Shown here piece by piece: positions 26,261-35,070 of a DNA stretch of 64,000 nucleotides. Origin of the DNA: Variovorax flavidus (lineage in GTDB: Bacteria; Pseudomonadota; Gammaproteobacteria; Burkholderiales; Burkholderiaceae_C); NCBI RefSeq assembly GCF_030317145.1, contig NZ_JASZYE010000001.1, positions 558,001 to 622,000 of the forward strand. The letters are read 5' to 3'. Below the pieces are notes generated by a model. That model ran no database searches. It was not told the origin of the DNA and saw only the letters and a list, made by a program, of their open reading frames with translations. Positions within the stretch are counted from its first letter, which is position 1. Each line of letters begins with the position of its first letter. The translations under genes and the position numbers were made by a program.

Positions 26261-26440
26261 TCATTTCTTTCCGAGAAAGTCGCGCACGTCATCTGCGTTG
26301 TCGCCTACCTCGGCCACCGCTCGCCGTAGATCGGCTTCGCTCACGCCGAATGTCCTGCTCCAGTCCTGGACCTCGTAGTCCTCGCTCACGTTGATTCGCT
26401 TGCGGTCCTGGCCGCCAACCTTCGTCTTGTCGTCTGCCAT
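26261..26440 (-). CDS. DUF3606 domain protein
   Basis: 59 residues from ATG 26440, preceded by AAGGAG at the right distance. The DRKRINVSEDYEVQDWSRTFGVS pattern is the DUF3606 family, small proteins common in Burkholderiales and often stress-related; function unknown. The same frame is open upstream to ATG 26539 with coding-like codons, which would add 33 residues (MEAQRIRVKVIQALSAAERR and on), so a longer 92-residue form is possible. A 16-bp palindrome covers that alternative start. Confidence 0.8.
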   Translation of the reverse strand: MADDKTKVGGQDRKRINVSEDYEVQDWSRTFGVSEADLRRAVAEVGDNADDVRDFLGKK

Positions 26441-26530
26441 GGCGTGCTCCTTCAGCCAGTCGTGAGGGTCGGGCTGCTGGCGGCGCTCAGCGGCCGACAG
26501 CGCCTGGATCACTTTCACTCTGATGCGTTG

Positions 26531-26546
26531 TGCTTCCATGGAAGCA
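26531..26546. promoter_or_regulatory. 16-bp perfect palindrome upstream of the DUF3606 gene
   Basis: TGCTTCCATGGAAGCA is fully self-complementary and lies 91 bp upstream of the DUF3606 start. It could be an operator, or chance overlap with an alternative ATG inside it. Confidence 0.3.
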
Positions 26547-26700
26547 TTTGGCGCATGCCGCTGACAGCGGGCGTGAAGGACATCCTGGAATCCTTGTGTC
26601 ATGCCAAACCTACGCGACGGGCGGCGGCGGGCTTTCGACAATGGCCCCAGAAACGAAAAGAGGACAAGAACCGAAGTCCTTGTCCTCAATGCGATTTTGA

Positions 26701-26777
<77 letters not shown>

Positions 26778-26828
26778 ACGAGCCTTCGATTCTAACCTTT
26801 TTGTCGGGCCTCAATCCGGACTTGATGC

Positions 26829-27533
26829 TCAGCGTCGTTGATATTGCGTTTTTCCGAACAGGATTTCGCGCTCCTTCTCGCCGGTGATCGGCGTGCGCAG
26901 GTCGGCCAGCACCTTGACGCCGCGTTGCACCGCGGGTCGGGCGGCGATGCCGTCGAACCATTGCTTCACGTAGGGAAAGTCGGCGAGCACGATGCCCTGG
27001 TTCTCATGGCTTCGCAGCCACGGAAAGATGGCGATGTCGGCGATCGAATAGGTCTTGCCCGCAATGAACTTGTTCGTCGAGAGTTGCTTGTCGATCACGC
27101 CGTAGAGGCGCTTGGCTTCATTCGAATAGCGGTCGATCGCGTAGCCGATCTTCTCGGGCGCGTAGTTGCGGAAGTGATGCGTCTGGCCAAGCATGGGGCC
27201 GACGCCGCCCATCTGGAACATGAGCCACTGGAGGACCTCGTAGCGGGCCCGGTCGCCGGAGGGCAGAAGCTTGCCGGTCTTGCCGGCCAGGTACACGAGG
27301 ATGGCGCCCGACTCGAAGAGCGAGATCGGCTTGCCGTCCGGTCCGTCGGGGTCGGTGATGGCGGGGATCTTGTTGTTGGGGCTGATCTTCAGGAAGGCCG
27401 GCTCGAACTGGTCGCCCTTGCCGATGTTGACCGGATGCGCCCGATAGGGGAGGCCGCATTCCTCCAGCATGATGTGAATCTTGTGGCCGTTGGGCGTGGG
27501 CCACGAATAGACGTCGATGGGTGCTTGGGGCAT
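26829..27533 (-). CDS. Glutathione S-transferase, YghU/YfcG (nu-like) type
   Basis: 234 residues from ATG 27533. N-terminal thioredoxin-like domain ([18 protein letters not shown]; cis-Pro in [22 protein letters not shown] glutathione-binding turn) and all-helical C-terminal domain. The TPNG motif near the N-terminus and the DG-rich insertion are typical of the YghU/YfcG disulfide-bond reductase-like transferases. Monocistronic by spacing. Confidence 0.9.
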   Translation of the reverse strand: MPQAPIDVYSWPTPNGHKIHIMLEECGLPYRAHPVNIGKGDQFEPAFLKISPNNKIPAITDPDGPDGKPISLFESGAILVYLAGKTGKLLPSGDRARYEVLQWLMFQMGGVGPMLGQTHHFRNYAPEKIGYAIDRYSNEAKRLYGVIDKQLSTNKFIAGKTYSIADIAIFPWLRSHENQGIVLADFPYVKQWFDGIAARPAVQRGVKVLADLRTPITGEKEREILFGKTQYQRR

Positions 27534-27604
27534 GTCTCTGGATCCATGGGTGATGACAAGGCCGGCCAGCATAGCCCTCGCGGGCTTTTCGTGCAGGAGC
27601 GGGC

Positions 27605-27865
27605 CTAGCCGACCTGGCTGTTGTGCGCGAAGCACCACATCCAGTCTTCGTCCCGTTCCAGTGACGCGATGACGGCGTGTCCGGTCGATGCGTAGTGGCG
27701 GCTGGCGTGCCTGTTCTTCGACGAGTCGCAGCAGCCCACGTGGCCGCAGTGGACGCACAGGCGCAGGTGCACCCATTCGTCGCCCATGGCCAGGCATTCC
27801 TCGCAGCCGGCCGAGGTCGGCGGGACGATCACGTTCGGGACGTGGGAGCAGGGGTACACGGACAT
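27605..27865 (-). CDS. ZnF-UBP (ubiquitin-hydrolase type) zinc-finger protein
   Basis: 86 residues made up almost only of a UBP-type zinc finger: Cys6, His8, Cys21, Cys24, Cys37, Cys40, Cys45/46, His53, His57 and His63 provide zinc ligands, with the CVHCGHVGC core and WxWCFAH tail. In eukaryotes this fold grips the free C-terminal Gly-Gly of ubiquitin. Bacterial members have unknown function. The gene starts 30 bp after the flavoprotein gene on the same strand, so the two probably form one operon. Confidence 0.88.
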   Translation of the reverse strand: MSVYPCSHVPNVIVPPTSAGCEECLAMGDEWVHLRLCVHCGHVGCCDSSKNRHASRHYASTGHAVIASLERDEDWMWCFAHNSQVG

Positions 27866-27895
27866 CGAAACTCCTTGGTGACTTCGTGACGCGGA

Positions 27896-29572
27896 TCAGG
27901 CAGCGGTCGCGGCCGATGCCAGGTGCTGATGGATGAGCGCGACCACCGCAGCGCCTTCGCCGATGGCGCCGCCGACGCGCTTGACCGACCCGCAGCGCAC
28001 GTCGCCCACCGCGAAGACGCCCGGTACGCTGGATTCCAGCGGGGCAGCGGTCTTCGCCGGGAAGCCGCCGCGGGCGGCCTGGCCCGTGAGCACGAACCCG
28101 TGCTTGTCCAGCGCGACGCCACAGCCTTGCAGCCAGTCGGTTTCAGGGACCGCGCCGATGAAGAGAAAGATGTTGCGGGCCGGGCAGTCCTCCTCGCCGC
28201 CGCTGAGCCGGTCGCGCCAGGTCGCACCGTTCAGGCCGCCGGCCGGCTCGCCGTGCAGATGCACGAGTTCGGTGTGCGGGCGCAGCGAAATGTTGGGCGT
28301 CGCCTCGATGCGGTCGATCAGGTAGCGCGACATCGTCGCCGCCAGCGACGGACCGCGCACCAGCACATTGACCTTGGCGGCGTGCTGCGACAGGAACACC
28401 GCCGCCTGTCCTGCCGAGTTGCCGCCGCCCACCAGGGCAACTTCTTGCTGCGCGCACAGCTTGGCCTCCAGCGCGGAGGCCCAGTACCAGATGCCGCGGC
28501 CTTCGAACTCCGCCAGACGCGGCACCTCTGGCCGGCGGTAGCGCGCGCCGCTGGCGATCACGAGCGTCTTCGATCGCAGCTTGCGCCCATCGACGAGCTG
28601 GACCGAGACCTGCCCCTGCGACTCGGCCTGGCTGCAATCCAGAGACAGGACTTGCGCCGGAATCAGCATCTCGACGCCGAATTTCTGCGCCTGCACATAG
28701 GCCCGGCCGGCCAGGGCGCCGCCGGATATGCCGGTGGGAAAGCCGAGGTAGTTCTCGATCCGCGCGCTGGCGCCCGCCTGTCCGCCGAAGGAGCGGCAGT
28801 CGACCACGATCACGCGCAAGCCTTCCGAGGCCGCATACACGGCAGTTGCCAGCCCGGCAGGGCCGGCACCGACCACCAGCACGTCGAACAGGTCTTCGTG
28901 CTCGACGGTGTCGACCATGCCGAGGCAGCGTGCCAGCGCATGCTCCGTCGGGTTGGGCATGACCGATCCGTCGGGGCAGACCACCAGCAACTCGGATTCA
29001 CCATATTGCTCGAGCAGCGCGGCGGCATCGGCGTCCTGCGTGGCGTCGACCACGTGATAGGGATAGCCGTTGCGCCCGAGGAAATTCTCGAGCCGAAGGA
29101 CGGCGGCCGATTGCGGCGGGCCGATCAGCACCGGCCCGCTGGCGCCGGACTCGATCAGCGCCACGCGCCGCAGGATCATGGCGCGGACCAGGCGCTCGCC
29201 GAGGTCGGCTTCCGCAATGATCAGGGCACGCAACTGGTCGGGTGGCACCAGCAGGGTTTCGACATCGTCTTCCGCGTGGCCGTCGACCAGCGCCGGCCGC
29301 CCTGAAAGCTGCGCGATCTCGGCCAGGAAATGGCCCGGACCCTGGTGTTCGATCGGCACCACATGGCCGAGCCCGTCGCGCTGGGAGATCGACACCGTGC
29401 CTTGCAGCACGACGAACATGCCGGGGCCGGGCTCTCCGGCCTGGAACAGGCAGGCGCCGCGGTGGTAGTGGCGCACGGTGCCGAAGCGCCGGATTCGGCC
29501 GATGTCTGCGGCGCTGAGCACCGGGAACATCTGGTGGCGACGGGTCTCGACCTCGATTCGTTCGGTAGCCAT
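27896..29572 (-). CDS. cNMP-binding domain fused to thioredoxin-reductase-like FAD oxidoreductase
   Basis: 558 residues from ATG 29572. N-terminal cyclic-nucleotide-binding/CRP-like domain (about 15-140, FVVLQGTVSISQRDG), a linker, then a class II pyridine-nucleotide oxidoreductase: FAD motif VVGAGPAGLATAV and NAD(P) motif ALVGGGNSAGQAAV. The redox CxxC of true thioredoxin reductases is absent, so reduction of thioredoxin is unlikely. The QAGASARIENYLGFPTGISG segment is typical of this fused family. The following gene is the ZnF-UBP protein. Confidence 0.9.
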   Translation of the reverse strand: MATERIEVETRRHQMFPVLSAADIGRIRRFGTVRHYHRGACLFQAGEPGPGMFVVLQGTVSISQRDGLGHVVPIEHQGPGHFLAEIAQLSGRPALVDGHAEDDVETLLVPPDQLRALIIAEADLGERLVRAMILRRVALIESGASGPVLIGPPQSAAVLRLENFLGRNGYPYHVVDATQDADAAALLEQYGESELLVVCPDGSVMPNPTEHALARCLGMVDTVEHEDLFDVLVVGAGPAGLATAVYAASEGLRVIVVDCRSFGGQAGASARIENYLGFPTGISGGALAGRAYVQAQKFGVEMLIPAQVLSLDCSQAESQGQVSVQLVDGRKLRSKTLVIASGARYRRPEVPRLAEFEGRGIWYWASALEAKLCAQQEVALVGGGNSAGQAAVFLSQHAAKVNVLVRGPSLAATMSRYLIDRIEATPNISLRPHTELVHLHGEPAGGLNGATWRDRLSGGEEDCPARNIFLFIGAVPETDWLQGCGVALDKHGFVLTGQAARGGFPAKTAAPLESSVPGVFAVGDVRCGSVKRVGGAIGEGAAVVALIHQHLASAATAA

Positions 29573-29709
29573 GAGAAAAACTCCAGTGGGCGAATCCCCG
29601 GGATTAAAACTGATGCGGCCCTCGTTCGTGCGCGTCATCCAATTGCCATCCGAATGACACGCTTGTTTCACTGCAGGTCCCGAGACTCCGTCGGCAGAAA
29701 GGGTCTCGC

Positions 29710-30573
29710 ATGAAAGAACTACCCACGCCCACGTTTCCGTTCTCGCAACTGGGCCTGCGCGCCGCCTTGTGGCCTGTGCCCCATCCGGTCCAAGCTCCTT
29801 CAGCAATACCCGTGCCGCCGGCTTCGACGCCGGCCGGCGACGCCGGAAGCGGCATCAGCGTGAGCTGGGCGCGCCATCAGGACGACGTTCGCGCGGCGCA
29901 ACGTTTGCGTTACGAAGTGTTCGCCGGCGAGATGGGCGCACGTCTCACCACGCCGCTGGACGGCCATGACATCGACCTGTTCGACGACTTCTGCGAGCAC
30001 CTGCTGGTCCGCGAGGAGTCCACCCAACGGGTCATCGGCACCTACCGCGTCCTGACGCCGGCGCAGGCCCGACGCGTCGGCAGCACCTACAGCGACACCG
30101 AATTCGACCTGACGCGCCTGCGCGACCTGCGCGAACGCATGGTCGAACTCGGCCGCAGCTGCGTGCACGTCGACCACCGCCAGGGCGGGGTGATCCTGGC
30201 GCTGTGGGGCGCACTGGCCGGTTTCATGAACCGGAACAAGCTCGACACGATGATCGGCTGCGCCAGCATTCCGATGTGGCACAACGGCGTGACCAGCGGC
30301 GACGCGGCGGCCAGCATCTGGCGCCAGCTTTCGGCGACGCACATGGCGCCCATCCAGTACCACGTGCAGCCGCGCCTGCCCTTGCCGGTGCACCGCCTCG
30401 ACGGTGAACTCGCCGTCGAGCCGCCTGCGCTCATCAAGGGTTACCTGCGTCTCGGCGCCAAGGTGCTGGGGCCGCCGGCCTGGGATCCGGACTTCAACAC
30501 CGCCGACCTGCCGATGCTCATGCGCATCGACGACCTGCCGGCGCGCTACCGGAAGCACTTCCTGGGCAATTAA
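29710..30573 (+). CDS. OlsB-like GNAT N-acyltransferase (ornithine-lipid/hemolysin family)
   Basis: 287 residues. After a proline-rich N-terminal stretch comes the acyltransferase domain (about 50-280) with LRYEVFAGEMGA, DDFCEHLLVRE and RMVELGRSCVHVDHR, typical of OlsB, which transfers a 3-hydroxyacyl group from ACP to ornithine in phosphate-free lipid synthesis. A partner OlsA is not next to it. Ornithine lipids replace phospholipids under phosphate shortage in many bacteria, which fits the adjacent phosphate regulon; a weak Pho-box-like element lies at 29632-29649. Confidence 0.75.
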   Translation: MKELPTPTFPFSQLGLRAALWPVPHPVQAPSAIPVPPASTPAGDAGSGISVSWARHQDDVRAAQRLRYEVFAGEMGARLTTPLDGHDIDLFDDFCEHLLVREESTQRVIGTYRVLTPAQARRVGSTYSDTEFDLTRLRDLRERMVELGRSCVHVDHRQGGVILALWGALAGFMNRNKLDTMIGCASIPMWHNGVTSGDAAASIWRQLSATHMAPIQYHVQPRLPLPVHRLDGELAVEPPALIKGYLRLGAKVLGPPAWDPDFNTADLPMLMRIDDLPARYRKHFLGN

Positions 30574-30588
30574 GACAGTGGATGAAAG

Positions 30589-30617
30589 GCGTCACACGCT
30601 TGTCATGCAAATGTCAC
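30589..30617 (+). promoter_or_regulatory. Pho box (three 7-bp units) upstream of ppk1
   Basis: GCGTCAC (30589-30595), TTGTCAT (30600-30606) and ATGTCAC (30611-30617) repeat with exact 11-bp spacing, matching the CTGTCAT direct repeats bound by PhoB. A further CTGTCAT lies at 30632-30638 close to the likely transcription start. Placement argues for translation of ppk1 from ATG 30688 rather than 30637. Confidence 0.75.
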
Positions 30618-30687
30618 AACGGCCGTAGACACTGTCATGCTTTGGCTTTTGAGTGCCTCCGTGCCGGTTGTTCCAGAATCTTTCTCC

Positions 30688-32826
30688 ATGCCGTCTGCTA
30701 TCAGCGACAGGCTGACTGTTGCCGCCGAACCCGTTCTGACACTGCTCGACCGGGATCACAGCATCCTCGCCTTCAATGAGCGGGTGCTCGACTGGGCGTA
30801 CCGACCCGAGGTGCCGCTGATCGAGCGGCTGCGCTATCTGTGCATCGTCTCGTCGAACCTGGACGAATTCTTCGAGGTCCGTGCCGCACCGCACCTCGGC
30901 GCGAGCGTGGCGGGTGACCGCAAAGGCAACTACACGGTCGAATCCTTCGAGCGCCTGGCCGAGGCGGCGCATGCGCTGGTGGCGCGGCAATACGCGCTCT
31001 ACAACGACGAATTGATCCCGACCTTCGCGAGCAAAGGTATCCAGGTCGTCTCCCACGGGGAACGCAACCCGGCGCAACGCAAGTGGGTACATGAGTATTT
31101 CGAGCGCGAAGTGCGACCGCTGCTGATTCCGGTCGGGCTGGACCCGGCGCATCCCTTTCCACAGGTCGCCAACAAATCGCTCAATTTCATCGTGCGCCTC
31201 AGCGGCAAGGACGCCTTCGGCCGCGAGAACCCCATCGCCATCGTGAAGGTGCCGCGCGTGCTGCCGCGCGTGATCCGCATGCCGGCCAAGGTGTCGGGCG
31301 GCAAGACGCTGTTCATCGCGCTGTCGAGCATCGTGCGGGCGCATCTGTCGAGCATGTTCCCGGGGCGCGAGGTGGGCGAGTTCTCGCAGTTCCGGGTGAC
31401 GCGGCATTCCGACCTCGCGGTGGATGAGGAAGACGTCAAGAACCTGCGCACCGCGCTTCGGCAAGGCCTGCAGCACCGGCACTACGGGCAGGCCGTGCGG
31501 CTGGAGGTCTCGGCGAGTTGCGCCGAGTCGCTGTCGAACTTCCTGCTGGCGCAGTTCAACCTGCCGCCGCAGGCGCTGTACCGGGTGCACGGGCCGGTGA
31601 ACCTGGCCCGCCTGACGCAGTTGATCGACCTGCTCGACGAGCCGCAGCTTCGCTTTCCGCCGTACCAGGCGTCCTATCCGGTCACCCTGTCGCCGGGTCA
31701 ATCGTTCTTCGACAGGCTGCAGCGCGGCGACGCCCTGATCCACCAGCCCTTCGAGAGCTTCGAAGGCGTGCTCGCGTTCCTCCGCGAGGCCGTGCAGGAC
31801 CCGCAGGTCCTGGCGATCAAGCAGACCATCTACCGCGCAGGCACGGGCTCCGAGATGATGGACCTGTTGCGCGAAGCCGTGCGCCGCGGCAAGGAAGTGA
31901 CGGTGGTCGTGGAGCTCAAGGCGCGCTTCGACGAAGAGGCCAACATCAACTGGGCGGAGATGCTCGAATCGATCGGTGCGCAGGTCGTCTACGGTGTGGT
32001 CGGCCTGAAGACGCACGCCAAGATGCTGCTGGTCACCCGTCGCGAGGGCAAGCAGATGCGCCGCTACGGGCATCTGTCGACCGGCAACTACAACCCGCGC
32101 ACGGCAACGCTTTACACCGACATCAGCCACCTGACGGCCGACCCGCTGCTGACGGCCGACATGGAGGCTGTGTTCGTGCACATGGCGAGCCAGAGCCGGT
32201 TGCCCAAGCTGAACCACATGTGGCTCGCGCCTTTCGACCTGCACCGCAACCTCGTAGCCCGCATCGACGCCCTCGGCGCTGCGGCGGCGGCCGGCGAGCC
32301 CGCGCGCATCGTGGCGAAAATGAACGCGCTCACCGACGAAGACCTGATCGCCGCATTGGTCAGGGCCGGGCAGAAGGGCGTGAAGATCGACCTGATCGTG
32401 CGCGGCGCCTGCACCTTGCCCGCGCGCGTGCCGGGCCTGACGGACAACATCCGCGTGCGCTCGGTGATCGGCCGCTTCCTCGAACATTCGCGCGTCTTCT
32501 ATTTCCGCCAGGCGCTCGACGAATCGCTCTATCTTTCCAGCGCGGACTGGATGAACCGCAACATGATGCGGCGCATCGAACTGGCCTGGCCGGTGACCGA
32601 TCCGGTGCTGCGCCAGCGGCTCATCGACGAATGCCTGGTGGCCTATCTGCATGACGGGCGCGACGCATGGGATCTCGGGCCGGACGGTGTCTACCGCCGC
32701 GTCTACGAGGACACGCATCCGGGCGAGGACGGCGCTTCCCGCGCCATCGAAGCCCACGGCGCGCAGACCGCCCTCATGAACCGCTACGCGTCGCGCGGAC
32801 TTCGCCGCGCCGCATCACGGGACTGA
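30688..32826 (+). CDS. ppk1: Polyphosphate kinase 1
   Basis: 712 residues from ATG 30688; an ATG at 30637 would lie inside the predicted Pho promoter and is less likely. PPK1 makes and uses long-chain polyphosphate with ATP. All domains are present: N (NERVLDWA, SSNLDEFFEVR), H, and the two PLD-like C domains with the phosphorylated His in GLKTHAKMLLV and the second His in FLEHSRVFYF. Followed after 3 bp by sixA and opposed by ppx, giving a polyphosphate synthesis/degradation cluster. Confidence 0.95.
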   Translation: MPSAISDRLTVAAEPVLTLLDRDHSILAFNERVLDWAYRPEVPLIERLRYLCIVSSNLDEFFEVRAAPHLGASVAGDRKGNYTVESFERLAEAAHALVARQYALYNDELIPTFASKGIQVVSHGERNPAQRKWVHEYFEREVRPLLIPVGLDPAHPFPQVANKSLNFIVRLSGKDAFGRENPIAIVKVPRVLPRVIRMPAKVSGGKTLFIALSSIVRAHLSSMFPGREVGEFSQFRVTRHSDLAVDEEDVKNLRTALRQGLQHRHYGQAVRLEVSASCAESLSNFLLAQFNLPPQALYRVHGPVNLARLTQLIDLLDEPQLRFPPYQASYPVTLSPGQSFFDRLQRGDALIHQPFESFEGVLAFLREAVQDPQVLAIKQTIYRAGTGSEMMDLLREAVRRGKEVTVVVELKARFDEEANINWAEMLESIGAQVVYGVVGLKTHAKMLLVTRREGKQMRRYGHLSTGNYNPRTATLYTDISHLTADPLLTADMEAVFVHMASQSRLPKLNHMWLAPFDLHRNLVARIDALGAAAAAGEPARIVAKMNALTDEDLIAALVRAGQKGVKIDLIVRGACTLPARVPGLTDNIRVRSVIGRFLEHSRVFYFRQALDESLYLSSADWMNRNMMRRIELAWPVTDPVLRQRLIDECLVAYLHDGRDAWDLGPDGVYRRVYEDTHPGEDGASRAIEAHGAQTALMNRYASRGLRRAASRD

Positions 32827-32829
32827 CAC

Positions 32830-33291
32830 ATGGATCTGATTTTCTGGCGCCATGCCGAGGCAGAGGACTGGACCGAAGGCTGCGACGACATGCAGCGTTC
32901 GCTGACGTCGCGCGGCGAAAAACAGGCCAAGCGCATGGCGGCATGGCTCGACCGGCAATTGCCCGAGGGCACGCGGATCATCTGCAGCCCGGCCCGCCGC
33001 TGCGAGCAGACCGCCCTGGCGCTCGGCCGCAAGTACAAGCTGCGTGGCGAACTCGCGCCCGACACCACGCCCGACGCACTGCTCGGCTCGGCTGGATGGC
33101 CGAACGGCAAGTCGGTGGTGCTCATGATCGGCCATCAGCCCTCGCTCGGCCAGGCCATCTCGCTGCTGCTGGGGCTGCAGCAGGACAGCTGCCCGGTGCG
33201 CAAGGGCGCTGTCTGGTGGATTCGAACGCGCGAGCGCGATGGCGACGTGCAGACCGTGGTCGTCACGGTGCAGGCGCCGGAACTGCTCTAG
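32830..33291 (+). CDS. sixA: SixA-like phosphohistidine phosphatase
   Basis: 153 residues of the histidine phosphatase superfamily: catalytic His in the RHA motif (IFWRHAEAED) at residues 7-9, ICSPARRCEQTA and the second His in IGHQPSLG. Size and motifs match SixA, which removes phosphate from phosphohistidine in signalling proteins. It starts 3 bp after ppk1, so it is co-transcribed and probably also PhoB-controlled. Confidence 0.85.
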   Translation: MDLIFWRHAEAEDWTEGCDDMQRSLTSRGEKQAKRMAAWLDRQLPEGTRIICSPARRCEQTALALGRKYKLRGELAPDTTPDALLGSAGWPNGKSVVLMIGHQPSLGQAISLLLGLQQDSCPVRKGAVWWIRTRERDGDVQTVVVTVQAPELL

Positions 33292-33304
33292 AAAGCGCCT
33301 GCGC

Positions 33305-34825
33305 TCAGCAACCCGAGAGTTCGACGCGCCAGCTGGTCTTCTGCCAGGCCAGCACTTCTTCGCGCAGCAGGTGGGCCGATTGGGGGTACAGGTCGGACCA
33401 TCCCGCCCGGCAGGCGACGGTGAAGACCCTGCCGCCGCCGGGGCGTGCCAGCCGCAGCCCTTCCAGGTCGGGATCGCGCCGCGCGTGGCACAGGATGACG
33501 GCCAGCCGCAACGCCAGCAGTTGCGAGACAAAGGCTTCGTCGTCCAGCGAGGTCTCCAGCTTGCGCAGCTTGCCCCTGTGACCCAGCACGAGCTGGCTCA
33601 GCAGGTGCATCTCGTTCACCGCGAAGCCCGGTGCGTCCGCGTTGTCCAGGATGTAGGCGCCATGCTTGTGGTATTCGCTGTGGGAGATCTGGGCGCCGAT
33701 CTCATGCAGTTGCGCAGCCCAGCCCAGCTTGCGCAAGGCGCGGCCGGCGCGGCTGGTCGTGCTGCCGCCGCGCGCGCTGGGATCGAGCTGCACGAACAGC
33801 GTGGCCGCCGTCCCGTCGACCCGCTTGACCTGTGCGGCATCGACGGCAAAGCGATTGGCGAGCCGCGCCACGGTGGTGGTGCGGAGATCGGCGACGGTGT
33901 CGTCGCGCTCCAGGAGTTCATACAGCACGCCGTGGCGCAGGGCGCCTTGGGCGACCTTCATCTCCTCGATCTCCAGCAGGTCGAACACGGCGCGCAGCAC
34001 GCTCACACCGCCGCCGATCACCGCCTTGCGGTCTTCGCGCATACCCTCGATGCGCAGGCGATCGGCGCTGCCGGCCTTGAGCAGGCGGTCGACCAGCCAG
34101 TCCAGCCCGTCGCGCGTGACCAGGCCCGGCTCGCCGCCGGCCAGGGTCAGCACGTCGCCCACGGCGCCGATGGTTCCGGACGCTCCGTAGACCACGTCCC
34201 AGCGATCGGGCACATAGGTGCCAAGTGCGTCGTCCAGCACCGCCTTGGCGGCGACCTCGGCCGCGCGGAACGCCGAGGTGGTGAACAGGCCCTGCGGAAA
34301 GTGCTTCATCGACCAGGCGACGCTGCCGACCCGGTAGGACTCCATCACCTCGGCTTCGAGGGCCCGGCCGATGATCATTTCGGTGGAACGGCCGCCGATG
34401 TCGATCACCAGCCGGCGCTCGCGGTTCGATGCATCGGTGTGGGGCAGGGTGTGCGCCACGCCCTGGTAGATCAGGCGAGCTTCTTCGCGGCCGGTGATGA
34501 CGTCGATGCCGAATCCCAGAATGGTGCGTGCGCGCAACAGGAATTCGTCACGGTTGCGGGCTTCGCGCAGTGTCTGGGTCGCCACGGCGCGGACCTGGGA
34601 GCGCTTGAAGCCCGCGAGCCGCTCGCCGAAGCGGGCGAGCGCGTCCCAGCCGCGCTGCATGGCCTCGGGCGTGAGGTTTCGGGCGCTGTCGAGGCCGTTG
34701 CCTTGGCGAACGGTCTCCTTGAGGTATTCGGCGCGGTGGATCTGGCCGTGGTCGACCTGGCCGATCTCCAGGCGATAGCTGTTCGAGCCGAGATCGACCG
34801 CGGCGAGACGGGTTCCGTTTTGCAT
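33305..34825 (-). CDS. ppx: Exopolyphosphatase / guanosine pentaphosphate phosphohydrolase (Ppx/GppA)
   Basis: 506 residues in the ASKHA fold: DLGSNSYRLEI (phosphate-1), DIGGRSTEM (phosphate-2, with Arg where E. coli Ppx has Gly), and a C-terminal HD-like helical domain (LHEIGAQISHSEYHKHGAYIL). It removes terminal phosphates from polyphosphate and maybe from pppGpp. Convergent with ppk1-sixA (13 bp between stops) and divergent from pstS. A Pho box oriented toward this gene lies about 100 bp upstream of the ATG. Confidence 0.92.
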   Translation of the reverse strand: MQNGTRLAAVDLGSNSYRLEIGQVDHGQIHRAEYLKETVRQGNGLDSARNLTPEAMQRGWDALARFGERLAGFKRSQVRAVATQTLREARNRDEFLLRARTILGFGIDVITGREEARLIYQGVAHTLPHTDASNRERRLVIDIGGRSTEMIIGRALEAEVMESYRVGSVAWSMKHFPQGLFTTSAFRAAEVAAKAVLDDALGTYVPDRWDVVYGASGTIGAVGDVLTLAGGEPGLVTRDGLDWLVDRLLKAGSADRLRIEGMREDRKAVIGGGVSVLRAVFDLLEIEEMKVAQGALRHGVLYELLERDDTVADLRTTTVARLANRFAVDAAQVKRVDGTAATLFVQLDPSARGGSTTSRAGRALRKLGWAAQLHEIGAQISHSEYHKHGAYILDNADAPGFAVNEMHLLSQLVLGHRGKLRKLETSLDDEAFVSQLLALRLAVILCHARRDPDLEGLRLARPGGGRVFTVACRAGWSDLYPQSAHLLREEVLAWQKTSWRVELSGC

Positions 34826-34922
34826 GTTGAAGTGGGGAGGTCGGGGCGTGATCGTAGCGCCCTCGCTGTGGACGACTGCGTCAACCGGTATCCCGGCGAG
34901 GGGACAAGGCTATGCGCAGAGC

Positions 34923-34940
34923 ATGACGGTTGTGTGACAG
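34923..34940 (-). promoter_or_regulatory. Pho box oriented toward ppx
   Basis: On the minus strand CTGTCAC-ACAA-CCGTCAT: two 7-bp units at 11-bp spacing, 98 bp upstream of the ppx start. Together with the plus-strand box at 34989 it makes the ppx-pstS gap a probable two-way PhoB-controlled promoter region. Confidence 0.6.
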
Positions 34941-34988
34941 CGTCACGCAATCCCGCCTGGAAAAACGCGGATCTCCCTCTGTGGGCGA

Positions 34989-35006
34989 GTGTCATCGGGC
35001 TGTCAC
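34989..35006 (+). promoter_or_regulatory. Pho box of the pst operon
   Basis: GTGTCAT-CGGG-CTGTCAC, near-perfect consensus. A -10-like TAGAGT (35017-35022) follows 10 bp downstream, the spacing expected where PhoB replaces the -35 element. The pstS start is 65 bp after the box. Confidence 0.85.
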
Positions 35007-35070
35007 ACAAGCTTTCTAGAGTCCGTGCCAAGCCCCGGAAGGGGACTTTATGCAGTTCAAAGGAAGCATC

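Noticed and set aside
26110..26292. 60-codon minus-strand frame in the 348-bp gap
   Set aside because: It crosses the promoter, palindrome and presumed RNA start and has no ribosome site; the RNA reading explains the signals better.
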